From assembly GCA_946482515.1 (NCBI GenBank), contig CAMLRS010000002.1, positions 62,001 through 126,000 of the forward strand: 64,000 nucleotides of DNA. The letters are read 5' to 3'. Positions within the stretch are counted from its first letter, which is position 1, and each line of letters opens with the position of its first letter. The notes under the pieces were generated by a model. It was given only the letters and a program-made list of their open reading frames with translations, was not told the origin of the DNA and did not search any database. This document shows positions 19,330 to 28,631 of the stretch, in pieces. The position numbers and the translations under genes were made by a program. This stretch comes from an uncultured Flavobacteriales bacterium. GTDB taxonomy: Bacteria; Bacteroidota; Bacteroidia; Flavobacteriales; Crocinitomicaceae.

Positions 19330-21684
19330 ATGAAAAAACTACTCTCCGTGGCGTGCCTGCTCCTGGCATTGCCTGTATTTTCCCAGGATTATTCCCGCGC
19401 AAAAGTACTTACCGGTTCGACCGGCCTGCAACAGCTCACCGATATGGGCATTGCAACCGATCACGGTACGATCAAGCAGGAAACCTATTTCATCAGCGAC
19501 CTTTCCGCCGAAGAAATCCAGCAGATCCGCGATGCAGGTTTCACGGTCGAAATCCTGATCGCAGACGTCAAACAATACTACAAAGACCGCAACCTGACGC
19601 AAACCGAGCCCCGACGCAATGTCGATTGCGAAGGCCTTCCGGGAGGCAGCACCTATACACCACCTGCCGTTCCGGCCAACTTCAATCTCGGTACCATGGG
19701 CGGTTTCTATACCTACCAGGAATTCCTCGATGAGATCGATGCCATGGCGGCGCAATTCCCGAACCTCATCACCGTGCGCGATTCCATCAGTACTTTTCTG
19801 ACACATGAAAACCGCCCGATTTACTGGCTGCGCATGTCGGACAATCCCAATTCGGATGAAACCGAGCCGGAAGTGCTTTATACCGCCGTTCACCACGCCC
19901 GCGAACCGAACTCGCTGTCGGCCGTGATCTTCTATATGTGGTACCTGCTCGAGAATTACGACAACGACCCCGAAATTCAGTATTTGCTCGACAATTCCGA
20001 ATTGTACTTCGTACCGATGATCAATCCTGACGGATACATTTACAACGAAGTCAACGATCCCGATGGTGGTGGCATGTGGCGCAAAAACCGCCGCGATAAC
20101 GGCAGCACGTATGGCGTCGATCTGAACCGCAACTACTCCTACGGCTGGGGAACAACCGGCGTGAGTATGAACTCGGGCGCCGATACCTATCCGGGAACGG
20201 GCGCTTTCTCCGAGCCGGAAACACAAGCCATCAAGTGGCTGTGTGAAAACCGCGACTTCGTTTTCGCGTTTAATGCCCATACGTATGCCGATGACATCCT
20301 CTTCCCGATCGGCACAACATCCGCTGAATTTGCCGAAGACCACGATTACTTCGATGCGTTCACCCATCACATGGTGCAGTATAACGGCTACACGAATATG
20401 AAAAGCTCGGAGCTGTACGAAGCTTCCGGCGATTCGGACGATTATATGTACAAAGAAGATCTTGGTGTGAAACCGGAAATCTTTGCCATGACACCTGAAA
20501 TTGGCAGCGACGACGATGGTTTCTGGCCTGCATCTGCTGATATCACCGGTATTTGCCAGGAAATGGTGTTCCCGAATCTCATCCTGACGCACCTGGCGCA
20601 TAAATACCTCGTGGTAACAGACACCGACCCGACGATGATCGCAACCATGACCGGCAATTTCAACCATTCCGCTTATCGTCTCGGACAGGAAAACGGGGCT
20701 GTTACCGTTTCCATCACACCAATTCAGGGAATTCAGAGCGTGAGCAATACTTCTGCGCACGATCTCGACCTTATGGAAACCGAAAGCGGTGCGATCGGCT
20801 ACACGCTCAATCCGGGCATCCAGTTCGGCGACGTGATCAAATACGTGCTGAACACCGAATACGGCCTCTGGACAGATCACGATACCATTACCAAAACCTT
20901 CGGTGCGATCACTTCACAGTTCATCGACGATGCAGCGAACACGACCAACTGGACCGGCAACTGGGGAACCACGACCGCCGAGTTCGTTTCGCCTACAAAA
21001 TCGTTTACGGAAAGCCCAACGGGCGATTACCCGAACAGCGTAATGCGCACCTATACGTTCAACGAAACCATCGATCTTACCAGCGTAACCGAAGCAGGTG
21101 TTCGTTTTTACGCCAAATGGGCCATTGAAAACGATTACGACTACTGCCAGTTCCAGGTTTCCGTTGACGGCGGCGCCAGCTGGATCGGTCAGTGTGGTCT
21201 GTACACCAACGCCGGTAGCTCACTCGATGGGGTTCAGCCGGAAGACGAGCCGCTTTACGACGGTACGCAGACTAGCTGGGTGCTGGAAGAAATCAGCCTT
21301 TCAGACTACATTGGCCAGAGCCTGCGCGTGCGTTTTGTACTGGAATCCGATGGCGGTGTGCGCGACGACGGTTTTTACTTCGACGATTTTGAAGTGCTGT
21401 ACAACCCGGACTTCACCGGGGTGGACGAACAAACCGCTCAAACCGTACACGTGATGCCGAACCCGGCCAACAGCTATGCCGTGATCAGTCTTGATCAGCC
21501 GGTTGCAAGCGGAACCATTGCCATTTACAGCCTTACCGGGGAATTGGTGTATACGGAAACGATCCATTCGCTGACCAATAAAATCCAGCTGGAAACCCAG
21601 TTGTGGAGCGAAGGGATGTACACCGTTGTGGTAACCGGAACAGGAACGTCAGTAACACCTTCGAAACTGGTTGTGATTCATTAA
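19330..21684 (+). CDS. Secreted M14 zinc carboxypeptidase with T9SS sorting domain
   Basis: A 784-residue secreted protease, started at ATG 19330 where a signal peptide begins (MKKLLSVACLLLALPVFSQ). The frame is open further upstream, but that would bury the signal. After a propeptide, the M14 domain (about 120-450) holds the zinc ligands His189 and Glu192 (HHAREPN) and His317 (FNAHTY), the NPDG motif (232-235), the substrate-binding VDLNRNY (263-269) and the catalytic Glu390 (TPEIGSDDDGFWP). A jelly-roll domain and a T9SS type A sorting domain (MPNPANSYAVISL ... SKLVVIH) follow. It removes C-terminal residues from extracellular peptides. Some M14 proteins of this kind are used in nutrition, but the specificity is not readable. 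Confidence 0.9.
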   Translation: MKKLLSVACLLLALPVFSQDYSRAKVLTGSTGLQQLTDMGIATDHGTIKQETYFISDLSAEEIQQIRDAGFTVEILIADVKQYYKDRNLTQTEPRRNVDCEGLPGGSTYTPPAVPANFNLGTMGGFYTYQEFLDEIDAMAAQFPNLITVRDSISTFLTHENRPIYWLRMSDNPNSDETEPEVLYTAVHHAREPNSLSAVIFYMWYLLENYDNDPEIQYLLDNSELYFVPMINPDGYIYNEVNDPDGGGMWRKNRRDNGSTYGVDLNRNYSYGWGTTGVSMNSGADTYPGTGAFSEPETQAIKWLCENRDFVFAFNAHTYADDILFPIGTTSAEFAEDHDYFDAFTHHMVQYNGYTNMKSSELYEASGDSDDYMYKEDLGVKPEIFAMTPEIGSDDDGFWPASADITGICQEMVFPNLILTHLAHKYLVVTDTDPTMIATMTGNFNHSAYRLGQENGAVTVSITPIQGIQSVSNTSAHDLDLMETESGAIGYTLNPGIQFGDVIKYVLNTEYGLWTDHDTITKTFGAITSQFIDDAANTTNWTGNWGTTTAEFVSPTKSFTESPTGDYPNSVMRTYTFNETIDLTSVTEAGVRFYAKWAIENDYDYCQFQVSVDGGASWIGQCGLYTNAGSSLDGVQPEDEPLYDGTQTSWVLEEISLSDYIGQSLRVRFVLESDGGVRDDGFYFDDFEVLYNPDFTGVDEQTAQTVHVMPNPANSYAVISLDQPVASGTIAIYSLTGELVYTETIHSLTNKIQLETQLWSEGMYTVVVTGTGTSVTPSKLVVIH

Positions 21685-21793
21685 AAATGTGCCTATAAAG
21701 ACATTGATTTTCTGACAGATAGAAATACAAGTTCCTATCCGACTGGTATATTCCAGCTGTTTTTCCTACTTTGCAGAACAGGAAATCGCGTAT

Positions 21794-22192
21794 ATGCAAA
21801 AGAAAATCTGGCTTATCCTGATGATCCTTTTCTATCTCGGCGCCGGGATCAATCACTTTCTCCATGCAGAATTCTACCTGGAAATCATGCCCTCCTGGGT
21901 ACCATTTCCGGCCTGGATGGTGCAAATCAGCGGCGGAGTGGAAATCCTGCTGGCGCTGCTGCTGATCTTTCCCACAACGCAATCGGCGTCGGCGTGGACC
22001 ATCAGTGTGATGCTGATCATTTTCTTCATCTGCATCCACATCCCGATGGCGCTCGACTTCGATGGCTGGAACGACTGGCTGTGGTGGATTGCCGTTGCAC
22101 GGTTGCCGGTCCAGTATTTCCTGTTTCGCTGGGCACACCGGTATACAAAAGGAAATACGGTGTATTTTTGGGGAAAGCCCGATAGACAATGA
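21794..22192 (+). CDS. DoxX-like small membrane protein
   Basis: A 132-residue inner-membrane protein with four hydrophobic segments: about 5-22, 45-62, 69-87 and 96-112. The pattern FYLGAGINHFLHAEFYLEIMPSWVPFP is typical of the DoxX family. Its function is unknown, with links elsewhere to redox or quinone chemistry. Its stop overlaps the start of the metallo-beta-lactamase gene by four bases (ATGA), so the two are translationally coupled. Confidence 0.8.
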   Translation: MQKKIWLILMILFYLGAGINHFLHAEFYLEIMPSWVPFPAWMVQISGGVEILLALLLIFPTTQSASAWTISVMLIIFFICIHIPMALDFDGWNDWLWWIAVARLPVQYFLFRWAHRYTKGNTVYFWGKPDRQ

Positions 22193-22896
22193 AATGCTTA
22201 TTCCTTTTGTTCCTGCTCCCGCTGGCCGCATGGAGTCAGCCGCTGGTGATCACACCGCTCACCGATAGCATCTGGATCACCACAACTTACCAGAAATACG
22301 GCGATGAGCTCGTTCCTTCCAATTCCATGGTGATGGTGACCAACGATGGCGTCCTTATCATCGACACACCATGGGATACAACGCAGATTCAGCCGCTGAT
22401 CGACAGCATCGACACGCATTTTCATCAGCCAGTGGTATTTTGCCTCGCCACGCATTTTCACAACGACCGCACGGGTGGTTTCGCCCTGATGCGCAGACAA
22501 AACATCGCTACGTGGTCGTCTGACATGACGCGTGAATATTGTCAGCAACGCAACGAGCCTTTGGCCGAATTCACTTTTGAAGGCGATACGACCTTCACCA
22601 TCGGCGGCACGACCTTCGAAACGTATTATCCCGGAGCCGGTCATGCACCGGATAATATCGTACTCTGGTTCCCGAAGCAAAAAATCCTGTATGGCGGCTG
22701 TTTCGTCAAAAGCATCGAGAACAGCTCATTGGGCAATATCGCCGACGCCGACCTGAAATCGTGGAAAAAGGCCGTCAAAAAGGTGAAGAAACGGTACAAA
22801 AAACCCCGGCATGTGATACCGGGGCATTATTCGTGGGATTCGCCTGAAGCCTTGCAGCATACCTATGATCTGCTGAAAAACGCCCCGGCGCAGTAA
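22189..22896 (+). CDS. Subclass B1 metallo-beta-lactamase
   Basis: A 235-residue secreted enzyme with a signal peptide (about 1-16, ending AAWSQ). The full B1 zinc set is present: His89, His91 and Asp93 (HFHNDRTGG), His152 (GAGHAPDN), Cys171 (YGGCFVKS, with the substrate-binding Lys174) and His213 (IPGHYSWDS). The residue set, mature length and motif spacing match chromosomal enzymes of the BlaB/IND type from flavobacteria, which hydrolyse beta-lactams including carbapenems. Only assay could show actual activity. It is translationally coupled to a DoxX-like gene. Confidence 0.9.
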   Translation: MKCLFLLFLLPLAAWSQPLVITPLTDSIWITTTYQKYGDELVPSNSMVMVTNDGVLIIDTPWDTTQIQPLIDSIDTHFHQPVVFCLATHFHNDRTGGFALMRRQNIATWSSDMTREYCQQRNEPLAEFTFEGDTTFTIGGTTFETYYPGAGHAPDNIVLWFPKQKILYGGCFVKSIENSSLGNIADADLKSWKKAVKKVKKRYKKPRHVIPGHYSWDSPEALQHTYDLLKNAPAQ

Positions 22897-22898
22897 AA

Positions 22899-24464
22899 TC
22901 AGAATTTCAGCAAGCCGAATTTTTCTTTCTTGTTCATTCGAAGCACCATCAGCATTTCGTTTTTGGTGTAATCGGTGTAGAAAAGCTTCGGAATGGCAAT
23001 TGCCTCGGCTTCCGCACGACCAAAGAAGGTGCTGCGGGTTGTTACACCTGTTGCCAGATCCAGCTCGACTTTAGCAACACAATTGGTTTTCTTTCTGTAA
23101 CCCGCGTATTCGATATCCCTGTATTGATCCGGCTCAATAAAGTTACCTCCTTCATCGTAATTCTTCAGGTTGTCGTTGAATAGCAGAACGAGCTTCGAAT
23201 CCGTGCAATACTCGGCGAATGAGCTCAGGTAACCGCCGTCATCGGCAGAAACCTGGTGCTTTGGTATTTTCTTCACCCATTCAAAATCGCCGGTAGGTGT
23301 GATCTTGTAAGCGATGATATCATGATAATGGTAGTAATACGTCGTTGTGGTCGTTCTGGAAGTTCCTGTTCCCGTCGTGGTCGTTCTTACAATGACATAA
23401 TACTGCTCCATCAGACCGATCATGCTTCCGTCGGTCAGGGTGATATTGCTTCTGATGTCGTAACTGTACAGTGTTGGCTCCCCTTTTCCTTTGGCTTCGC
23501 GCTTGTCGGCTTTCTTTTTCTGGCGTTCCGTCCAGTACTGGGTCACAAAATCCTTTTCGAACTCATTGTAGCTTTCGTTTGTTACGTCTTTTGCATCGAA
23601 ATCGATCATAACATGAAAAATTCCGCTCACACCTTTATTGTCGGCTCCATAAAGTCCCGTACAAACAAGGTTTTTGCCATTTTCTGCCAATGCCAGCTCA
23701 AAAATCTTTTTATCGGCCAGCTCGAGGTTCATTTCTTCCGTTCCTGACGGCTTCACTCTCATCAGAATCACGCGCTCCAGGCTGTTGTAATCTTTCACCC
23801 GACCACTTGTCGTGACGTTATACACCTTCGCAGCAATGTAGTAATCGCCGGCATCTGTCAGGAATCGGTTGGAAATATCGCTTTGACGCGCTTCATACTG
23901 CGATTCGTACTCCCCTTCTGAAACCGTTTCAAAATTGGCATTTACGATTTTATAGCCGAAACGCTCGTTTTCTTCACGTGTGGCCGGAATGGAGTATTCC
24001 AGACAGAAGTATTCCTGGTTTTGCGATTGCAACACGTTGAAGTAGCCGGCTTTGTTGAAGCCTTTCGGGTACGAATACTCCGCGAGCAGTTTCGCCTCGC
24101 CTTGCGGTGTACAGCTTTCGTCATACACTTGCATGTAAAGCATGTTCGTTCCCTCCTTTTTATCCGAAAGGAAAACGATGACCTTGGATTTAAAAGCTAC
24201 GACTTTTTCGATCAAACCGGAACCTGTCGGAACCTGTTTCTCGATCTTTTCACTGGTCACCAGGGAAAAATGCTCGTGGTAGCCGAGGTATTGCGAGCCC
24301 ATCAGCGCACCGCCTGACCAGCGGGTTGTGTAAAAGTTCGACCCTTCAACAGGCAATACGGAAGATGTGCGTCCTTTGGTACTTTCCAGCGCTCCCCAAT
24401 CAACGGTTTGACCGAAGGCCGCACAAGCCAGGATCAGGAAGGTGGTAGATAGTATGTATTTCAT
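22899..24464 (-). CDS. Secreted protein of unknown function (521 aa)
   Basis: A 521-residue protein started at ATG 24464, which gives a signal peptide (MKYILSTTFLILACAAFGQ). An upstream ATG at 24518 would bury it. The mature part is rich in beta strands, with repeated patterns such as YYIAAKVYNV, GLYGADNKGVSGIFHVM and DGSMIGLMEQYYVIV that resemble a beta-propeller. A Thr/Tyr/His-rich stretch lies near residues 370-395. It has no sorting domain, so it is probably periplasmic. I do not recognise the family. It ends two bases from the end of the convergent metallo-beta-lactamase gene, with no room for a terminator. Confidence 0.65.
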   Translation of the reverse strand: MKYILSTTFLILACAAFGQTVDWGALESTKGRTSSVLPVEGSNFYTTRWSGGALMGSQYLGYHEHFSLVTSEKIEKQVPTGSGLIEKVVAFKSKVIVFLSDKKEGTNMLYMQVYDESCTPQGEAKLLAEYSYPKGFNKAGYFNVLQSQNQEYFCLEYSIPATREENERFGYKIVNANFETVSEGEYESQYEARQSDISNRFLTDAGDYYIAAKVYNVTTSGRVKDYNSLERVILMRVKPSGTEEMNLELADKKIFELALAENGKNLVCTGLYGADNKGVSGIFHVMIDFDAKDVTNESYNEFEKDFVTQYWTERQKKKADKREAKGKGEPTLYSYDIRSNITLTDGSMIGLMEQYYVIVRTTTTGTGTSRTTTTTYYYHYHDIIAYKITPTGDFEWVKKIPKHQVSADDGGYLSSFAEYCTDSKLVLLFNDNLKNYDEGGNFIEPDQYRDIEYAGYRKKTNCVAKVELDLATGVTTRSTFFGRAEAEAIAIPKLFYTDYTKNEMLMVLRMNKKEKFGLLKF

Positions 24465-24597
24465 CTGAAAATTTATTGATCGTCCAAAACTACGATATCT
24501 GTACAAAAAAGACGCCATAACAACCGGGGGCTCTGCAAAAAACAGCTTTCTTCCGTCAATAATTCGGAAACCTGTCTCGCGACTCTTATATTTGTGA

Positions 24598-26385
24598 ATG
24601 CTCCTACGTCCATTGCAAGCGATTCACACAGGTATTTTCTGGCTGCGCGACCGGCTCACGCCCCGGCAGTTCCTGCTGCTTTCCAGCGTCATTGTAGGGA
24701 TTTCTTCTGCGCTTGCGGTGATCGTACTGAAGACCTTTGCCCACTATGTATTCGTCTTCGCGTCCGATCTCAACGACAAAGTCCGTTTTCAATACCTGAG
24801 TGTTATCCTGCCTGTGATCGGAATTGTGCTCACGGTCTTTATCGTCAAGCGTTTCCTGAACGGCAACCTGGAAAAAGGCACCTGGCGGATCATTTATGCG
24901 ATCACCAAACGGTCCAGCATCCTGCCGCGCGTGCAGATGTATGCTCAGATCATCACTAGCTCTGTAACAGTAGGTTTTGGCGGCTCGGCCGGACTCGAAT
25001 CACCGGTAACGATTACCAGCGCTGCTTTCGGCTCGAATTACGCCCGCACGTATCGCCTTTCGACCAAAGAACGGACGCTGCTGCTTGCGTGCGGAGTCGC
25101 TGCCGGTATTGCTGCTGCCTTTAACGCACCGATCGCCGGCGTGCTGTTTACCATGGAAGTGTTGCTGGCCGATGTCGGCATTACGGCCTTTATTCCGCTC
25201 ATGCTGGCTTCCGCTACCGGCGCACTCGTTTCAGGTGCTATCCTCACCGACAAGGTATTGCTTTCCTTCAAGGGCCAGCAGGATTTCGATTTCGGAAATA
25301 TCCCGTATTACATTGTGCTGGGCGTGCTCACCGGCTTTATTTCCGTTTACCATTCGCGCATGTTTGTACGCATCGAGCAGTTCTTCGAGCGCCTGCACTG
25401 GAAACGCTATACCAAAGCCGTTATCGGAGCGTTGCTGCTTTCTTTTCTGATCGTACTGTTCCCTACCCTGTTCGGCGAAGGATATGAAAGCATCCGCACA
25501 CTTTCTTTCGAAGACCCGGAACGCCTGCTGAAAAACAGCTTTTTCGAGCCCATCATGCATTATCCGTGGGTGCTGGTGGCTTTTGTGGGAATTGCAATGC
25601 TGCTGAAATCCATTGCTACCGGTATTACCCTTGGAAGCGGCGGTAACGGTGGTAATTTTGCGCCGTCGCTGTTTGTAGGCTCCTATACCGGTTTTGCTTT
25701 TGCACAAGGATTAAATCTCACCGGATTCTTTTCTGTTCTGCCGGTTACCAATTTCACCATGGTCGGCATGGCCGGAATGCTCAGTGGATTATTCCACGCA
25801 CCGTTGACAGCCATGTTCCTCATTGCCGAGATCACCGGAGGCTACACGCTGATGATCCCGCTGATGATCGTCTCTTCCATCAGCTTTGCGATCTCGAAGC
25901 GGTTTGTGCCCCATTCAATGGACGTTCAGAAACTGGCAGATGAAGGTCACGTGATGCGCGCCGATAAGGACAAGCATATTCTCTCGTCGATCGATCAGTA
26001 CGAAATACTGGAAGAAATGGTGGTGGTACTCGGACCGAAAGATACGATCGCCGATTTGTTTACCACTATTCAGAGCACACGACAGGCTTTGTTCCCTATC
26101 ATCAGTGAACAGGGGAAATTATTGGGCATGCTTTACCTCGACGATCTTCCCGACCTCTTGCCCGTGTACACCAGTCAGCCGGAAACACACCTGGAAACGA
26201 TCATGGAGCCAATCACGTTTGTTGTTACGCCGGATGATTCGATGGAACAGGTCATGGTCGTTTTCGAGCGGTCACGACTCAATTACCTGCCGCTGGTACT
26301 CCACGACCAGGTAATCGGCTATTACTCCAAAGCGCGGTTGCTGGAAGCTTACCGCCGGAAAATCAAGGAAAGTACGATCGAATAA
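24598..26385 (+). CDS. ClC-family chloride channel/antiporter with CBS tail
   Basis: A 595-residue inner-membrane protein. About 30-430 is the ClC core. Motifs are GSAGLESPVT with the gating Glu134, the selectivity segment GSGGNGGNFAPSLFVGS, and GMAGMLSGLFHAPLTAM. The C-terminal 155 residues form a CBS pair (MVVVLGPKDTIADLFTTI ... MEPITFVVTPDDSMEQVM), which usually binds nucleotides and regulates gating. The Glu is kept, as in Cl-/H+ antiporters. A TATATTTG sequence at 24587-24594 resembles a -7 promoter box but lies too close to the ATG to drive it, unless translation starts further in. Confidence 0.9.
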   Translation: MLLRPLQAIHTGIFWLRDRLTPRQFLLLSSVIVGISSALAVIVLKTFAHYVFVFASDLNDKVRFQYLSVILPVIGIVLTVFIVKRFLNGNLEKGTWRIIYAITKRSSILPRVQMYAQIITSSVTVGFGGSAGLESPVTITSAAFGSNYARTYRLSTKERTLLLACGVAAGIAAAFNAPIAGVLFTMEVLLADVGITAFIPLMLASATGALVSGAILTDKVLLSFKGQQDFDFGNIPYYIVLGVLTGFISVYHSRMFVRIEQFFERLHWKRYTKAVIGALLLSFLIVLFPTLFGEGYESIRTLSFEDPERLLKNSFFEPIMHYPWVLVAFVGIAMLLKSIATGITLGSGGNGGNFAPSLFVGSYTGFAFAQGLNLTGFFSVLPVTNFTMVGMAGMLSGLFHAPLTAMFLIAEITGGYTLMIPLMIVSSISFAISKRFVPHSMDVQKLADEGHVMRADKDKHILSSIDQYEILEEMVVVLGPKDTIADLFTTIQSTRQALFPIISEQGKLLGMLYLDDLPDLLPVYTSQPETHLETIMEPITFVVTPDDSMEQVMVVFERSRLNYLPLVLHDQVIGYYSKARLLEAYRRKIKESTIE

Positions 26386-26386
26386 A

Positions 26387-26422
26387 AAAACGGCCCCGAT
26401 TAGTTATCGGAACCGCTTTTCA
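26387..26422. terminator. Probable terminator hairpin
   Basis: AACGGCCCCGATTAGTTATCGGAACCG: CGG...CCGA pairs with TCGG...CCG with small mismatches, with A/T tracts either side. It sits between the convergent ClC gene and the 199-aa gene. Confidence 0.55.
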
Positions 26423-26462
26423 ATCATAGGATAATGGTCCACTCTGTGGGCTCATTTTCAGT

Positions 26463-27062
26463 TCATGCTACATCCGTTTCACCATCGGCGTCGCGGATTT
26501 CGTCGTTCAGGTAAGCCACGTAATTCTCGTGATCTTCCTTCAGTCGGTCAAGCTTCACGTCATCGGCTAGTACGGCACGTTGAAGAATCGCAAGGTGTTC
26601 TGTACGTTCCTGAGCGGAAGCTGTGTTTCCTTTGCGGATATCCTTACGGAGCTTGCATTTTGTTTCACGCACTTCTGCCTGACGTTGATTTCGTTGCTTA
26701 CGAACGTCTTTGATCGCCTGTTTCTGCTCCCAGAGATAAGCCTGCTTATCGGTTTTCAGGTAACATTTCTCGCGGCGAAGGTCGGCACGCTCTTTTTTCA
26801 GCAGCCATTTGTCACTCATCATTTCGTCCTCTTTCCAGGTTTTCCGGTTTTCACGGACAGACGATTTCAGCTCGTTGATACGGGCTTTATGAGCATCGAT
26901 TCGGTTGATGTGTGACTGGATCACTTTATGGGATTTGGTCTTTACCAGACGGTTCCCTGCCATTGGATCCGGGTCCTTGCCGGCGAATGCAGCCGTTGTC
27001 GTCATCATACCCAGCACGGTCATCCCGACCGCCACCAGGTTCCTGAAGGTTTTTCTTTCCAT
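26463..27062 (-). CDS. Secreted coiled-coil protein of unknown function
   Basis: A 199-residue protein with a signal peptide (about 1-28, ending TTAAFAGKD). Almost all the rest is highly charged helix rich in Lys, Arg and Glu (e.g. RIDAHKARINELKSSVRENRK and KKERADLRREKC), which predicts a long periplasmic coiled coil. There is no recognised domain. Two Cys residues lie about 40 residues apart, near positions 100 and 137. It is monocistronic. Confidence 0.65.
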   Translation of the reverse strand: MERKTFRNLVAVGMTVLGMMTTTAAFAGKDPDPMAGNRLVKTKSHKVIQSHINRIDAHKARINELKSSVRENRKTWKEDEMMSDKWLLKKERADLRREKCYLKTDKQAYLWEQKQAIKDVRKQRNQRQAEVRETKCKLRKDIRKGNTASAQERTEHLAILQRAVLADDVKLDRLKEDHENYVAYLNDEIRDADGETDVA

Positions 27063-27228
27063 AACCTGTATTTTGTGACATGGGGTTTATGCCAGAGATG
27101 CGGCAATCGGCAGGCCACAACGGCTTTTTTTACGACAAATAGCTGTGTGACACTTAATTGTATCGATTTCAGTGGTTGTGAAGAAACATTAAATCCTTTC
27201 CGGAATGAAAAAAGGCGGTTCAAAATGG

Positions 27229-27301
27229 AAAATTCACCACAAAGAAAGCATCCGCCGCGGCGGACTGTCCTTGCTGTATTTGTTAAGGAAGCAAAGGTAA
27301 T
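27229..27301. repeat. MITE-like intergenic element, partial copy
   Basis: TTCACCACAAAGAAAGCA, a GC-rich palindrome, then TTTGTTAAGGAAGCAAAGG: the left end and the internal motif of the element seen complete at 34180-34388. The right end is missing. Confidence 0.55.
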
Positions 27302-27317
27302 TGTGGGTAAATCAACA

Positions 27318-27351
27318 TTTCCCCCCTTTGGAGGGGGACTAAGGGGGAGGA
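27318..27351. repeat. C-rich repeat, left border of DUF4365 gene
   Basis: TTTCCCCCCTTTGGAGGGGG followed by ACTAAGGGGGAGGA. Its reverse complement closely matches 28535-28565 on the other side of the DUF4365 gene. Both copies are outside the coding sequence. Confidence 0.8.
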
Positions 27352-27375
27352 TTCACGAATTAGCTCTAGCTGTCT

Positions 27376-28392
27376 TTATAACAAATCCTCTTCAATATAG
27401 TTGCTTAATGCTTCCGAAAGATTTGAGGCAACCCTAGCTTCTATCATCAAACTATCCAAAGTTCTTGTCAATATCTTCTTTGCTTCCTGATTTTTATATA
27501 ATTCTTCATCCATTGAAACAACCGTTGCTTTAAATTCTTCTGTATTTTCAATCATTTCCCCAGTCGTCATAGAAAAACTTTTAAGCTTTTGCAGAACCTC
27601 TTCTAAGTGTTTTTTGTCTCCTGAAAGAATATAGTGATTAATCGTTACAAATCTCAAGGCGGTAAATCCGTTTGCAAAGAATCTGGCAAATAAATCTATC
27701 TCTCCTTTAAGTCTTGTTGATTCTTTTAGAATATCGTTTCGAAATTTAGCAAGTGCTGTATTAACTTCTGGAGAAGATATAGGCAACTTTTTTTGAATAT
27801 ATTCATTCAACTTATAAGTCAGATTTCCTGCCGATTTTCCTAATGCTCTGGTATGGACTATAACATTATCTAATATTGTAACACATTGATTTAAATCGTC
27901 AATGTCATTAATATAATCATCGATTGTTTTAAACTCTGTAGAAATATCCTTTAACTCGCCATGAACAACCAAATTAGATAACCTCTTTTCAGATTTTTCT
28001 GAAAACTCTTGCTTCAAAGGAATATCCAACGCCCATCCTTTATCTGTTTTTCTAAAAGTATCTTCAGAAATTAATTGCCAATAGGTTTTCTTATGTTCAG
28101 GGATATGAGCTATCATTAAAACCGGGATATTACAACTTATCCAATATTCATAATGGACAGATGTTGAATAATAAACCAAGCTTTTCTCATTTTTGTAGAA
28201 ATTCCCTAATCCAGTTTTAATTTGAAGAGCAATAAATTTACCTGTTGGATTATTATCTATCACTTGTTCTATTATTGCATCAATACCTACGTCGGCAATT
28301 GATTGCTCACGAAATATCCATCCAAGCTTTTGAAGAACAATATTCTCCGTTTCATTTACACCAATTCTTTCCGTATTATTATATCGACTCAA
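27376..28392 (-). CDS. DUF4365-like protein, low GC, repeat-bounded
   Basis: A 338-residue cytosolic protein. Residues 1-150 resemble DUF4365, a PD-(D/E)XK nuclease-like fold. They carry E17 in ETENIV, D38 in ADVGIDAII and K59 in IALQIKTG, in the order expected for such an active site. The C-terminal half is helical with no recognised domain. Base composition is clearly AT-richer than the flanking genes, with many TTA, ATA and AAA codons, suggesting recent transfer. It is flanked by inverted C-rich repeats at 27318-27351 and 28535-28565. DUF4365 proteins often occur in anti-phage or toxin contexts, but no partner gene is adjacent. The defence role is inference. Confidence 0.7.
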   Translation of the reverse strand: MSRYNNTERIGVNETENIVLQKLGWIFREQSIADVGIDAIIEQVIDNNPTGKFIALQIKTGLGNFYKNEKSLVYYSTSVHYEYWISCNIPVLMIAHIPEHKKTYWQLISEDTFRKTDKGWALDIPLKQEFSEKSEKRLSNLVVHGELKDISTEFKTIDDYINDIDDLNQCVTILDNVIVHTRALGKSAGNLTYKLNEYIQKKLPISSPEVNTALAKFRNDILKESTRLKGEIDLFARFFANGFTALRFVTINHYILSGDKKHLEEVLQKLKSFSMTTGEMIENTEEFKATVVSMDEELYKNQEAKKILTRTLDSLMIEARVASNLSEALSNYIEEDLL

Positions 28393-28534
28393 GATTTTCC
28401 TATTAAAAAGTGCTTTAGATTCATCAGCAAAAAATACTCAGTAGTTGTATTCTTTCAAAGATAGCAGAAGAAAAACATAACAAATTCTCGTGAAATGAAC
28501 TGTTATGAACATAATTCTATATCCAACCGACTTT

Positions 28535-28565
28535 TCCTCCCCCTTAGCCCCCTCAAAGGGGGAAA
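28535..28565. repeat. C-rich repeat, right border of DUF4365 gene
   Basis: TCCTCCCCCTTAGCCCCCTC followed by AAAGGGGGAAA. It is the inverted counterpart of 27318-27351 with a few mismatches. A third copy in this orientation opens the block at 29449. Confidence 0.8.
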
Positions 28566-28573
28566 GCTAAAAC

Positions 28574-28607
28574 AAAAAAGAGATTACCAATCGGCAATCT
28601 CTTTTTT
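28574..28607 (-). terminator. Terminator after the 63-aa gene
   Basis: AAAAAAGAGATT (28574-28585) pairs with AATCTCTTTTTT (28596-28607), a 12-bp stem with a U-rich tail on either strand. Confidence 0.85.
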
Positions 28608-28631
28608 ACACTTATTTGATACGTGTTGATG

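Larger units (their letters stand above)
27063..27375. other. Intergenic region with repeats
   Basis: A 313-base gene-free stretch. It holds a partial ACCACAAAG element (27229-27301), the palindrome TCCGCCGCGGCGGA at 27251-27264 (also at 63634-63647), and the left C-rich repeat bordering the DUF4365 gene. I see no ORF. Confidence 0.6.

Noticed and set aside
24587..24594. TATATTTG promoter box before the ClC gene
   Set aside because: It is only three bases from the ATG and has no TTG at the right distance, so it cannot drive that start.
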